Of a stretch of DNA of 64,000 nt, positions 53,399 through 62,132 are shown piece by piece. Made by a program: the position numbers and the translations under genes. Positions within the stretch are counted from its first letter, which is position 1. Every line of letters starts with the position of its first letter. The notes under the pieces are model-generated. The model saw only the letters and a list, made by a program, of their open reading frames with translations. It did no database searches and was not told the DNA's origin. Location: assembly GCA_020073375.1 (NCBI GenBank), contig JAIQFG010000002.1, forward strand, positions 62,001 to 126,000, given 5' to 3'. This DNA is from Terriglobia bacterium (GTDB lineage Bacteria > Acidobacteriota > Terriglobia > Acidiferrales > UBA7541).

Positions 53399-56092
53399 TC
53401 ATAAAATTTGCTTCTTCATCTCCGCCAAAAGATTCAACGCATCAATCGGCTTCATGTTATCGAGATCCGCCTCCCGCAGCGCCTCCAGCACTTTCCGATC
53501 CAGCGGCGTAAATAGCGCCTGCTGCTGCGGAGCAATTTCGCCGGGCGCAACCGCCCCCGGCGTCAGCCGCTCGCTCAACTGATGCTCCGCCTGCTCGTGC
53601 CTCTCCAGCACTTCCCGCGCCCGCGCAATCACCGGCCCCGGCAACCCCGCCATCCGCGCCACTTCAATCCCATAACTCTTGTCCGCGCTCCCCGTCTCCA
53701 CCCGTTTCAAAAACACAATCCCCGTCGACGTCTCCCGCGCCGACACATGAACATTCTTGATCCCCGGCAGTAGCTCGGCAAGCTCGGTCAACTCGTGATA
53801 GTGCGTGGCAAACAACGTCCGCGATTTTGTCTCGCTCGCTAGATGCTCCACCACCGCCCATGCAATCGACAGCCCGTCAAACGTCGCCGTCCCTCGCCCT
53901 ACCTCATCCAGCAGCACCAGGCTCGCGGGCGTCGCCGTATTCAAGATCGCCGCTACCTCCGTCATCTCCACCAGAAACGTCGACCGCCCCCGCGCCAGAT
54001 TGTCCGACGCCCCGATGCGCGTAAAAATCCGGTCGCTCACCGGCAGCCGTGCCTGCCCGGCCGGAACGAACGATCCCATCTGCGCCATCAGCACAATGAG
54101 CGCCGCCTGCCTCAAATACGTCGATTTCCCGCCCATGTTCGGCCCGGTAATCAGCAATATCTGCTGCCCCGCGTCATCCAAATACAGATCGTTGGGCACA
54201 AACCTTTCCCCGCGCTGCTGCAGCAGCTGTTCGATCACCGGATGCCGCCCCGCCACGATCATCAGCTGATTGTCGTCCGCAAATTCCGGCCGCACATAAT
54301 TCCTCGAAGCCGCGAGCCGCGCGAAATTCCCCAGCACATCCAGTTGCGCCACCGCCGACGCCGTCCGCCGCATCCTCCCCGCCTGCTCCCCGATCCACAT
54401 CCGCAATTCTCCGAACAGCCGCCGCTCGATTTCCGCGATCCGTTCGTCCGCGTCAAGCACCTGCCGCTCGTACTCCCGCAACTCCGGCGCCGTAAACCGC
54501 TCCGCGTTCACCAGCGTCTGCTTGCGCTCGAAATCCGCCGGCACCAGATGCAAATTCGGCTTAGTCACCTCGATGTAATACCCGAACACCTGGTTAAACC
54601 GGATCTTCAGCGAACCGATCCCCGTCCGTTTTCTCTCGCGCTCCTCCATCGCCGCGATAATCTGCTTGCTGTGCTGCGATAGATCGCGCAACCGGTCCAG
54701 TTCCTCGTGATACCCCCGCCGGATCACCCCCGGATCCGAAGCCAGCGCCGGAGGATCGTCCGCCAGCGCCGCCTCAATCCGTTCGCGCACATCCGAAAGC
54801 GCGTCCATCTGTTCGTGCAGCCCCGCAAGCCGCGCCGACGCGCAATTCTCCAAATATTTCCGCACCAGCGGAATCCGCGTCAGCGACTGCCGCAGCCCCA
54901 GCAAATCCCTCGGCGAAGCCACCCCCAGCGTCACTCGCCCCGCCAGCCGTTCCAGATCCTGCACCCCGGAAAGGTTGTGCCGGATCTCCTCGCGCAGCAC
55001 CGTATGCGTCTTCAATTCCTCGACCGCCGCCAGCCGCGCATCAATTTCGTCGCGATTCACCTGCGGACGCAGAATCCACTGCCGCAGCAGCCTCGCCCCC
55101 ATCCCCGTCGCCGTCTCGTCCAGCGCCGTTAGCAGCGTCGGAGCATTTCCGCGCCCCGCATCCTCCGCAAAAATCGGCGCCAACAGCTCCAGATTCCTCA
55201 CCGTCACCGCGTCCAGCACCAGCGCATCCGCCTGCTCGTAAAACCGCACGCGGTCCATGTGCCCCAGCGCCGTTTCAAAATGTTTGCTGTCTTCCGGCCC
55301 CTTCGCCGATGTCTCCCGCAAGTAATGCACCAGCGCCCCCGCCGCCGACACCGCCTGCGCATGTCCCGCAAGCCCGAACCCGTCCAGTGTCGCCACCCCA
55401 AACTGCTCGCGCAGCATCCGCTCCGCATAATCCCCGCGAAACACCCACTCCTCGATTCGCGTCTCCACCGCGTCGCGCATCTCCCCGCGCGCTCCGGGCG
55501 TGTGCCCGTCCCCATCCCCCGCGCCGCTTGAAAACAGCCCCGCCTGCCGCGGCACCAGAATTTCCCGCGGCTTCACCCTCAGCAATTCGTCCCGCACTTT
55601 CTCATCCGCGTCCGCCCCGCTGAACTCCGTAACCAGAAATTCCCCGGTCGTCACGTCCGCGTACGCCAGCCCCACCGGCGTCCCCGAAGCCCCGCGCGCA
55701 ATCGCCGCCAGATAACTGTTCTCCTTCGGCTCCAGAACATTCGTGCTGGTCACCGTCCCCGGCGTAATCACCCGCACCACTTCGCGCCGCACCAGCTTTT
55801 TCCCCGGCCCCGGCAGCTCCATCTGATCGCACACCGCAATCTTGTACCCCGCGCGCAGCAATCGCGCGATGTACCCCTCGGCCGCATGGTAGGGAACCCC
55901 GCACATCGGCACCGGCTCGCCCTTCTCCCTGTTCCGCGATGTCAGCGTTATCGAAAGCTCCCGCGACGCCGCGATCGCATCCTCGTAAAATAATTCGTAA
56001 AAATCGCCCAGGCGGAATAACACCAGCGCGTGCGGATATCGCGTCTTGATCCCTTGGTATTGCCGCATCAGCGGCGTGGTTGGTTCACTCAT
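53399..56092 (-). CDS. mutS: DNA mismatch repair protein MutS
   Basis: 897 aa. N-terminal mismatch-recognition motif GDFYELFYEDA (FXE), then connector, core and clamp domains. Walker A GPNMGGKSTYLRQ near residue 647, Walker B LVLLDEVGRGTATFDG, FATHYHEL, and a C-terminal LNLLAEMKKQIL stretch. This is the full-length MutS1 type, which works with MutL (not in the window). Confidence 0.96.
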   Translation of the reverse strand: MSEPTTPLMRQYQGIKTRYPHALVLFRLGDFYELFYEDAIAASRELSITLTSRNREKGEPVPMCGVPYHAAEGYIARLLRAGYKIAVCDQMELPGPGKKLVRREVVRVITPGTVTSTNVLEPKENSYLAAIARGASGTPVGLAYADVTTGEFLVTEFSGADADEKVRDELLRVKPREILVPRQAGLFSSGAGDGDGHTPGARGEMRDAVETRIEEWVFRGDYAERMLREQFGVATLDGFGLAGHAQAVSAAGALVHYLRETSAKGPEDSKHFETALGHMDRVRFYEQADALVLDAVTVRNLELLAPIFAEDAGRGNAPTLLTALDETATGMGARLLRQWILRPQVNRDEIDARLAAVEELKTHTVLREEIRHNLSGVQDLERLAGRVTLGVASPRDLLGLRQSLTRIPLVRKYLENCASARLAGLHEQMDALSDVRERIEAALADDPPALASDPGVIRRGYHEELDRLRDLSQHSKQIIAAMEERERKRTGIGSLKIRFNQVFGYYIEVTKPNLHLVPADFERKQTLVNAERFTAPELREYERQVLDADERIAEIERRLFGELRMWIGEQAGRMRRTASAVAQLDVLGNFARLAASRNYVRPEFADDNQLMIVAGRHPVIEQLLQQRGERFVPNDLYLDDAGQQILLITGPNMGGKSTYLRQAALIVLMAQMGSFVPAGQARLPVSDRIFTRIGASDNLARGRSTFLVEMTEVAAILNTATPASLVLLDEVGRGTATFDGLSIAWAVVEHLASETKSRTLFATHYHELTELAELLPGIKNVHVSARETSTGIVFLKRVETGSADKSYGIEVARMAGLPGPVIARAREVLERHEQAEHQLSERLTPGAVAPGEIAPQQQALFTPLDRKVLEALREADLDNMKPIDALNLLAEMKKQIL

Positions 56093-56177
56093 GCAGTTGG
56101 AACGCGCCGCATTCGCGCGTGAAGTTTGTTCTCATCCAAAGTTTATACCCCGTCCCCTTCGCCCCTGTCGAGCAACA

Positions 56178-56205
56178 GTAGGACAGGCTTCAGCCTGTCG
56201 GGTTT
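56178..56205. repeat. Hairpin GACAGGC-TTCA-GCCTGTC (copy 2)
   Basis: Identical over 28 bases to 35359-35386, again with GTAG before and GGGTTT after. 86 bp upstream of the mutS start. Confidence 0.85.
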
Positions 56206-56257
56206 CGCCCCGGTTCCGATAGTCGCTGGCCGGAAGAAGGATCTAAACGAAGTAAAG

Positions 56258-56389
56258 CAGGTAAAGGAAGTAGAGGAGATAAAGGAAGCAAATGAAGCAA
56301 AGGAAAAAACATCCCGAAATCGCGCTATTCCGCAGCAGCCCCGTTTTTCGTTCCTTTACTTCCTTTATCTCCTCTACTTCCTTTACCTG
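56258..56389. repeat. Perfect 31-bp inverted repeat around 70 bp
   Basis: 56258-56288 (starting CAGGTAAAGGAAGTAGAGG) is the exact complement of 56359-56389. The pairing continues imperfectly inward. Purine-rich on one side and pyrimidine-rich on the other, so it could form a very long hairpin in RNA or single-stranded DNA. Upstream of mutS, in the 803-bp gene-free stretch. Confidence 0.9.
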
Positions 56390-56653
56390 CTGATAATTCT
56401 CCTGCAAAAAAAATCGCGCCAACATGCATTCTCCCCTTGACAAAGTTTTCCACACCGTTTACCTACTGTTCTGGAGTATTTTTCGCGTGGCCATGACCGA
56501 ATCTGAAGAGCTGGAGCCTTTCCCTAGCAGCAAGCGTTTCGCGTCCCGGCGTTTCCACTCGGCCCTGACCTCTGGTCCGGCCCTTCTGGACCGCCTCAAT
56601 CGGACGCGGTGCCGCAACGACCTCGGGTAGCCTGGAGTCCTCCTCCACCCTCG

Positions 56654-56682
56654 GCCGGGCGGCGCCCTGCTGGCGGGTTTTT
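56654..56682 (+). terminator. Terminator-like hairpin in the leader
   Basis: GCC/GGC outer and GGGC-GGC-GCCC inner pairs with a TGCT bulge, then GGG and TTTTT. It lies 214 bp upstream of the MgtE_N-CBS gene and could act as a transcription attenuator. Confidence 0.4.
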
Positions 56683-56707
56683 AGTCTCAAAGATACCGCG
56701 AACGGGT

Positions 56708-56762
56708 CCGGGCTGTACTTGCAGCCCGGGGTGAACGGGTCCGGGCTGTACTTGCAGCCCGG
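56708..56762. repeat. Tandem hairpins, 33-bp period, covarying stem
   Basis: CCGGGCTG-TACTTG-CAGCCCGG at 56708-56729 and 56741-56762. The loop TACTTG and the 33-bp period equal those of the array at 44846-44931, but the stem C-G pair next to the loop is G-C here: a compensatory change. Confidence 0.88.
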
Positions 56763-56895
56763 GATCAAACTATTGGCGTTTCCGTGCCCCGGCGCATTTC
56801 CCGGCTTGGATTCCGCGGCCCGTGTCTCCATATTTGAAATTTCTTTCTGATTCCGCGGCCCTGTACACAAATTCTGCCGCGCGAAGGGAGGCGAA

Positions 56896-58134
56896 ATGCT
56901 GCACGCAACCGATCTGCTCGGCGGGGAAGCCTACGATCGCGAAGGCCATTTCGTCGGCCACGTCACCGAACTTTTCATCGAGCCCGCCGACCAGCCCAAC
57001 CGCGTCGCCCGCGTTCTCCTCGGCCGCGGCAAATATCTTCCGCTCGTCGCTCGCTATGACACCCTGGCTTTCGTCGCCCCCGGCGTCATTCGCCTCAACG
57101 TTCTCGAAAAGCAGCTTGAACATTACGAGCCCAACGAAGGCTGGCTCTCCCTGCGCAAGGACTTGCTCGACCAGCAGATCATCGATACCAGCGGCCGCAA
57201 AGTCGTCCGCGTAAATGACATCGATCTTTCCGAGCAGCGCACCAACGGCAACGTCGAACTCCGCGTCACTCACGTCGATGTCGGCCTCACCGGCGCCGCG
57301 CGCCGCCTGCTCCACGGCATCGCTTCGCCCAATCTGGTCCGCAGCCTGGCCACCAAGCTTCCCACTCGCGTCATCCCCTGGGAATTCGTCAACCTCATCG
57401 AGCCAGACCCGCTGCGCCGCGTCAAGCTCCGCATCACTCACCAGAAACTTGAGCGCATGCACCCGGCCGATCTTGCCGACATCATGGAAGAGCTTTCCCC
57501 GGTCCAGCGCCAGTCCATCATCTCTTCCGTCGACGAAGAAACCGCCGCCGAGGCCCTCGCCGAACTCGACAAGCGCCTCACAACGCAGATCGTTGAAGGC
57601 CTCAATCCCGAAAAAGCCGCCGACATCCTCGAAGAAATGGACCCCGACCAGGCTGCCGACGTCCTTGCCGACCTCACTCCCGAAAGCTCGCGCGAAGTCC
57701 TGCGCGAAATGCCCGGCGAAGAGGCCCGCGAAGTCCGCGAACTCCTCAAATTCGACGAAAATTCCGCCGGCGGCATGATGAACACCGATTTTATTTTCGT
57801 CGGCGAAAAGGCCACCCGCGACGAAGTCGTCGACTGGATCCACGAAAAAGACGTTGACCTCGAACAGCTCGACACCGTCTTCCTCATCAACGAAAACGCC
57901 AAATTTTCCGGCGCCGTGGCCGTCGGTCGTCTCCTTTTCGCCCCATCCAACGAACCCATGGAGGCCTTGAAATCCGAACCCTTGCTCAGCGTCCCGCCAG
58001 ACGCCGAGGAAAAGGAGATTTTTGAAATTTTTGACAAATACAACCTGCACAGCCTCGCCGTAGTCGACCAGGACGGCCGCCCCATGGGCGCCATCGAAGT
58101 CGACGACATAGTCACGCGCCTCCGCAATCGTTAG
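56896..58134 (+). CDS. PRC-barrel / MgtE_N / CBS protein, probable Mg2+ sensor
   Basis: 412 aa, soluble. Two PRC-barrel-like units (about residues 3-75 and 85-155), then an MgtE intracellular N domain (about 175-290; MHPADLADIMEELSPVQRQSIIS, ILEEMDPDQAADVLADL). A CBS pair follows (about 290-412; ENSAGGMMNTDFIFV, LHSLAVVDQDGRPMGAIEVDDI). In MgtE channels the N and CBS domains sense Mg2+ and gate the pore; here there is no membrane part. The NRAMP-related transporter gene follows on the same strand, so this protein probably regulates it. GGGAGG precedes the ATG. Confidence 0.9.
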   Translation: MLHATDLLGGEAYDREGHFVGHVTELFIEPADQPNRVARVLLGRGKYLPLVARYDTLAFVAPGVIRLNVLEKQLEHYEPNEGWLSLRKDLLDQQIIDTSGRKVVRVNDIDLSEQRTNGNVELRVTHVDVGLTGAARRLLHGIASPNLVRSLATKLPTRVIPWEFVNLIEPDPLRRVKLRITHQKLERMHPADLADIMEELSPVQRQSIISSVDEETAAEALAELDKRLTTQIVEGLNPEKAADILEEMDPDQAADVLADLTPESSREVLREMPGEEAREVRELLKFDENSAGGMMNTDFIFVGEKATRDEVVDWIHEKDVDLEQLDTVFLINENAKFSGAVAVGRLLFAPSNEPMEALKSEPLLSVPPDAEEKEIFEIFDKYNLHSLAVVDQDGRPMGAIEVDDIVTRLRNR

Positions 58135-58233
58135 CAGGCGCCGTGCACCGCGCAGGCCCGACTGACCCGGTGGAGTCACCGTCGCAAGCAGCAGGCATTG
58201 TGGAGTCACTGTCGCGAGCAACACGCTTTGTGG

Positions 58234-58383
58234 GTCGCGGCTTCAGCTGCGACATAAGAAATAGAAACAAAAAGCGGCTTTAGCCGCTGGCGCCGTCTGA
58301 ATTTGTCGCCGCAGCGCTGTTTCTCGGGAGGTCGGGGCTTCAGCCCCGATGAAAAGCAGGCCTAAGAAGGGGTTTTAACCCCT
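58234..58383. repeat. Cluster of family H hairpins
   Basis: GTCGCGGC-TTCA-GCTGCGAC (58234-58253), AGCGGC-TTTA-GCCGCT (58273-58288), TCGGGGC-TTCA-GCCCCGA (58332-58349) and AGGGGTT-TT-AACCCCT (58368-58383). They fill the 338-bp spacer between the regulator and transporter genes. Confidence 0.85.
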
Positions 58384-58472
58384 GAAGCTCCAGGCGCCGA
58401 AGCCTAAAAGGAAATGAACCGTAAATTCTAAGCGAAATCTCGAACATTCAAAAACCGCACTCAGGTCCGGGC

Positions 58473-59900
58473 TTGATGTACCGCCCGCGAAAAAAGAATA
58501 GAAAGGTCCAGCACGTGGCCGTCCTCGGCAATCCCGAAGAAGAAAAACAGCAACTGGAGCCCCAATCTCCAGTCGTCCGCTGGAAACTCGTCCCCGGATG
58601 GGTCGAGCCTTGGCGCGCGCGCCTGTCCGTATTTAACAAGCGCACACGCCTCTGGCGCCGTCGCCTGCTTCTTTTCCTCGCCGTCGTCGGACCCGGCGTC
58701 ATCACCTCCAACGTCGATAACGACGCCGGCGGCATCTCCGTCTACGCCCAGGCCGGCGCCATGTACGGCTACGCCTTGCTCTGGTCACTCATCCCCATGA
58801 CCATCGCCCTCTACGTCACTGAGGAAATGTGCGCCCGCATGGGCGTGGTCACCGGCAAGGGCCTTTCCGACCTCATTCGCGAAGAATTCGGTTTCCGCCC
58901 TACCTTCTTCGTCATCCTTGCCGGCCTGGTCGTCGACATGGGCAACGTCTGCGCCGAGTTTGCCGGCGTCGCCGCGTCCACTCAGCTCCTCGGAGTTTCA
59001 AAATACATTTCCGTTCCCTTGGCCGCGTTCGCCGTCTGGCTTCTCGTTCTGCGCGGCACTTCCAAGCAGGTCGAAAAAATATTTCTCGCCGCCTGCGTCC
59101 TCTATCTTTCTTACGTCGCGTCCGCCTTCCTGGCCAAGCCCGATTGGCTGGACGCCGCCCGCGGCACCGTCTTTCCCACCATGCACTTGGACGGCGGCTA
59201 CCTGCTCATGCTCACCGCCCTGATCGGCACCACCATCGCCCCCTGGCAATTTTTCTATCTCCAGGCCGGCTTCGTTGAAAAGCGCGTCCTCGCCCGCCAG
59301 TACAAGCAGGCCCGCGCCGACGTCCTGGTCGGCAGCGTCAGCTGCATGGCCATCGTCTTCTTCATCATCGTCTGCACCGGCGCCACGCTCTACGTCTCCG
59401 GCCATCACGTCATCAATGACGCCGGTGACGCCGCCCAGGCCCTCGTCCCGCTCGCCGGAAAATGGGCCGCCTATCTATTCGCCTTCGGCCTGCTCAATGC
59501 ATCCCTGTTCGCCGCTTCCATCCTCCCGCTTTCCACCGCACACGTCATCTGCGAAGGCATGGGCTTTGAAGCAGGCATCGACAACAAATTTAACGAAGCT
59601 CCGATTTTCTACAGCCTTTACACCGGCATGATCGTCGTCGGCGCCGCCGTCATCCTCATCCCGCACGCCCCGCTCCAAAAAATTCTTATCCTCTCCCAGG
59701 TCGGCAACGGCGTCTGGCTCCCCGTCGTCCTCGTCTTCATGCTCCTGCTCATCAACCGCCGCGATCTCATGGGAGAGTACGTCAACAACCGCACCCTCAA
59801 CGTCGTCGGCTGGCTCACCGCCGCCGCCGTCATTGTCCTCACCCTCGTCCTGGTCTACGTCACCATCCTCCACCCCAACGCCCTCCCCGGCGCCGGATAG
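58473..59900 (+). CDS. NRAMP-related divalent metal transporter
   Basis: 475 aa with about 11 transmembrane helices after a basic N-terminal region (residues 1-60). TM1 reads GPGVITSNVDNDAGGIS where Mn/Fe NRAMPs have DPGN. TM6 reads IAPWQFFYLQAG where they have the metal-binding Met of MPH. So the metal site is altered. NRAMP relatives lacking the soft Met ligand transport Mg2+ (NRMT type); the adjacent Mg-sensor-like protein supports Mg2+ as cargo, by inference. ATG at 58473 or the next codon. Confidence 0.88.
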   Translation: MMYRPRKKNRKVQHVAVLGNPEEEKQQLEPQSPVVRWKLVPGWVEPWRARLSVFNKRTRLWRRRLLLFLAVVGPGVITSNVDNDAGGISVYAQAGAMYGYALLWSLIPMTIALYVTEEMCARMGVVTGKGLSDLIREEFGFRPTFFVILAGLVVDMGNVCAEFAGVAASTQLLGVSKYISVPLAAFAVWLLVLRGTSKQVEKIFLAACVLYLSYVASAFLAKPDWLDAARGTVFPTMHLDGGYLLMLTALIGTTIAPWQFFYLQAGFVEKRVLARQYKQARADVLVGSVSCMAIVFFIIVCTGATLYVSGHHVINDAGDAAQALVPLAGKWAAYLFAFGLLNASLFAASILPLSTAHVICEGMGFEAGIDNKFNEAPIFYSLYTGMIVVGAAVILIPHAPLQKILILSQVGNGVWLPVVLVFMLLLINRRDLMGEYVNNRTLNVVGWLTAAAVIVLTLVLVYVTILHPNALPGAG

Positions 59901-59978
59901 AATCCTTCTCCAAAATCCGCAGTAACCGAAGCAATAATGACCGCTGCCCTCCAAGCCCGCTCCGCTCCTCCGCCTCTC

Positions 59979-60068
59979 GGCGCTGAAAGCGCCGGCGGTG
60001 GCTAGCCCAGGGCAACGCCCTGGGTATCGATACCCCCAAATCGTCATGCGCCCTGAAAGGGCGCAAGG
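59979..60068. repeat. Intergenic palindromic element, family A (copy 4)
   Basis: CGGCGCT-GAA-AGCGCCG, CCCAGGGC-AAC-GCCCTGGG and GCGCCCT-GAA-AGGGCGC, in the same order as the other copies. The rest of 59901-60348 shows no gene. Confidence 0.85.
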
Positions 60069-60348
60069 TGCCGTCGTCCCGCCCGCCGCAACTCTCGAAT
60101 TTTTATAATGCGGGGCTTCACCCGCGCCAAAAAGCCCGCCAATTTCCGCTCAGCCCCCCGATTTCTCCGATATAACAAAAATGAACGCGCCCCTTTTCCA
60201 TATTTCACCTCGCATTCATCCTGTTTTAATTGTTGCCGCGTATTTCTCTTTCCGCGGATTGGTTCCGCCCTGAACCTGGGTCCCGATTCCTAAAATTTTG
60301 CTTCGCGTGCGGGTTCCTAATCGGCCCCGCCCATATAAAGGAGAAAGT

Positions 60349-62022
60349 ATGCCCACGAAGTGTCTCTACAGGTTTGCCAGCTTGCTGGTATCCCTCGCCA
60401 TCACCGCTTCCGTTCCCGGCGGCCTTCTGGCCCGTGATCGCGACGACGACGCTCCCACCAAGACTCCCATCAAGCACGTCGTCGTCATCTTCCAGGAAAA
60501 TGTTTCCTTCGATCATTACTTCGGCACCTATCCCCACGCCGCCAACCTCGACGGCGAATTCAAATTCCACGCCAAGGACGACACCCCGCGCGTCAACAAT
60601 CTCCTCAGCTCCGGCCTGCTTGACCACAATCCCAACTCCACCCAGCCCTTCCGCCTCTCTCCCGCCGAGCAGGTCACCTGCGACCAGGACCACAATTACG
60701 CCGACGAACAAGCCGCCTTCCACGGCGGCCTCATGGACTTGTTCCCTGAAAAAGCCGGCGTCGGTAGCGCCTCCTGCTATAACGCCGGAAAAGGTAAGGG
60801 CCTCGCCATGGGTTATTACGACGGAAACTCCGTCCTGGCCATCTGGAATTATGCCCAGCACTACGCTATGAGCGACAATTCCTTCAGCACCACCTTCGGC
60901 CCGTCCACTCCCGGCGCCGTCAACCTGGTTTCCGGTAACACCGCCGGCGCCACGCTAATTCCTCTCCGCCCCAACGGCACCACCGCCAGCGCCACGGGCA
61001 ACATTGCCGGCGGCAGCACGACCGGAGCCGTGATCGGCGATGCGCGCCCCGCCTTCGACGATTGCGTCGTCACCAATCCCAAATTGCAAACCACCAACCT
61101 GATCAGCATCAAAGGCACGAACATCGGCGATCTTCTCAACGCCAAGGGCCTCACCTGGGGCTGGTTCCAGGGCGGCTTCGCTCCCACCTCCGTTTCCAAT
61201 GGCCTCGCCGTTTGCGCCGCTCACCATTCCGGCGTGGCCGGTGACGACGCCACCACCACCGTCGGCGACTACATCCCCCACCATGAACCCTTCGAGTACT
61301 ACACCCAGACCACCAACCCGCATCATCTCCCCCCGAGCAGCCCCTCGATGATCGGAAAAACCGACCAGGCCAATCACCAGTACGACCTCGCCGATTTCTG
61401 GACCGCACTCGACGAAGGCCGCTTGCCCGCCGTCAGTTACCTCAAAGCCGCCGCCTATCAGGACGGCCACGCCGCCTACTCCACTCCCGAGGACGAACAG
61501 AATTTCATCGTCGAAACCATCAATCGTCTCCAGGAGAGCAGGGAATGGAACGAAATGGCCATCGTCATCGCCTATGACGATTCCGACGGTTGGTACGATC
61601 ACCAGATGGGCCCTATCGTCAACCAATCCAACGTCTCCGACGACCAGCTCCTCGGCCCAGGAAACTGCGGCACTCCCAAACTCATCCCCGGCGCCGACGG
61701 CATCCAGAACGGTCGCTGCGGCTACGGCCCCCGCCAGCCCCTCCTGGTCATTTCACCTTTCGCGAAAAAGAACTACGTCGACCATCGCGTCACCGACCTC
61801 TCCTCCATCCTCCGCTTCATCGAGGACAACTGGAACCTCGGCCGAATCGGCAACGGCTCCGCCGACGCCATCGCCGGCTCCCTCAACGGCTTGTTCGATT
61901 TCGCAGTAAGTAATGCTTCGCAGGAAAAGTTCCGGCTCGTCCGTCGCTCCATCCGGACGAGCCGGGATCTTTTTGCCCGCGCGCGGATTACTGCGCCAAA
62001 ACTTTTGTTCACATCAATTTGA
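60349..62022 (+). CDS. Secreted phospholipase C/acid phosphatase-type phosphoesterase
   Basis: 557 aa. Signal peptide (about residues 1-27), then the phosphoesterase/phospholipase C fold: IKHVVVIFQENVSFDHYFGTYP at the N-terminal metal site, QPFRLSP, NSFSTTFGPSTPGAVNLVSG, LPAVSYLKAAAYQDGHAAYS, AIVIAYDDSDGWYDHQ and YGPRQPLLVISPFAKKNYVDH. ATG at 60349 has AAAGGAG seven bases upstream. The last about 30 codons run through a strong terminator hairpin (61932-61974), so the natural C-terminus may have been nearer residue 527 (LFDF). Confidence 0.9.
   Translation: MPTKCLYRFASLLVSLAITASVPGGLLARDRDDDAPTKTPIKHVVVIFQENVSFDHYFGTYPHAANLDGEFKFHAKDDTPRVNNLLSSGLLDHNPNSTQPFRLSPAEQVTCDQDHNYADEQAAFHGGLMDLFPEKAGVGSASCYNAGKGKGLAMGYYDGNSVLAIWNYAQHYAMSDNSFSTTFGPSTPGAVNLVSGNTAGATLIPLRPNGTTASATGNIAGGSTTGAVIGDARPAFDDCVVTNPKLQTTNLISIKGTNIGDLLNAKGLTWGWFQGGFAPTSVSNGLAVCAAHHSGVAGDDATTTVGDYIPHHEPFEYYTQTTNPHHLPPSSPSMIGKTDQANHQYDLADFWTALDEGRLPAVSYLKAAAYQDGHAAYSTPEDEQNFIVETINRLQESREWNEMAIVIAYDDSDGWYDHQMGPIVNQSNVSDDQLLGPGNCGTPKLIPGADGIQNGRCGYGPRQPLLVISPFAKKNYVDHRVTDLSSILRFIEDNWNLGRIGNGSADAIAGSLNGLFDFAVSNASQEKFRLVRRSIRTSRDLFARARITAPKLLFTSI
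61932..61974 (+). terminator. Rho-independent terminator inside the 3' coding end
   Basis: CCGGCTCGTCCG (61932-61943), 10-base loop, CGGACGAGCCGG (61954-61965), then GATC and five T (61970-61974). A 12-bp perfect stem. It overlaps the last codons of the phosphoesterase frame, whose stop is 46 bp further on. Confidence 0.8.
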
Positions 62023-62132
62023 CGCAACGGTTATCCCCGCCATATTGCGCCCCGTAATCGCGTGTGTTAGCTTTTCACGACGGTGCTCAATTCATTTTCA
62101 ACTCGCCGCACAAATCTCCCAGGATCATTCGC

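Larger units (their letters stand above)
56390..56895 (+). promoter_or_regulatory. Long leader region of the MgtE_N-CBS gene
   Basis: A TTGACA (56437-56442) with a weak TACCTA 17 bp later could start transcription more than 400 bp ahead of the gene. Inside are a GC-rich hairpin followed by five T (56654-56682), two 33-bp hairpin units (56708-56762), and two copies of GATTCCGCGGCCC (from about 56810 and 56852). A short frame at 56495-56630 starts MTESEELEPF. I see no match to the M-box or yybP-ykoY riboswitch consensus, but the layout fits a regulated leader. Confidence 0.4.

Noticed and set aside
56463-56870. Minus-strand frame across the tandem hairpins upstream of the Mg-sensor gene
   Set aside because: Its peptide consists of translated hairpins (GCKYSPDPF twice) and low-complexity flanks, with no ribosome site.
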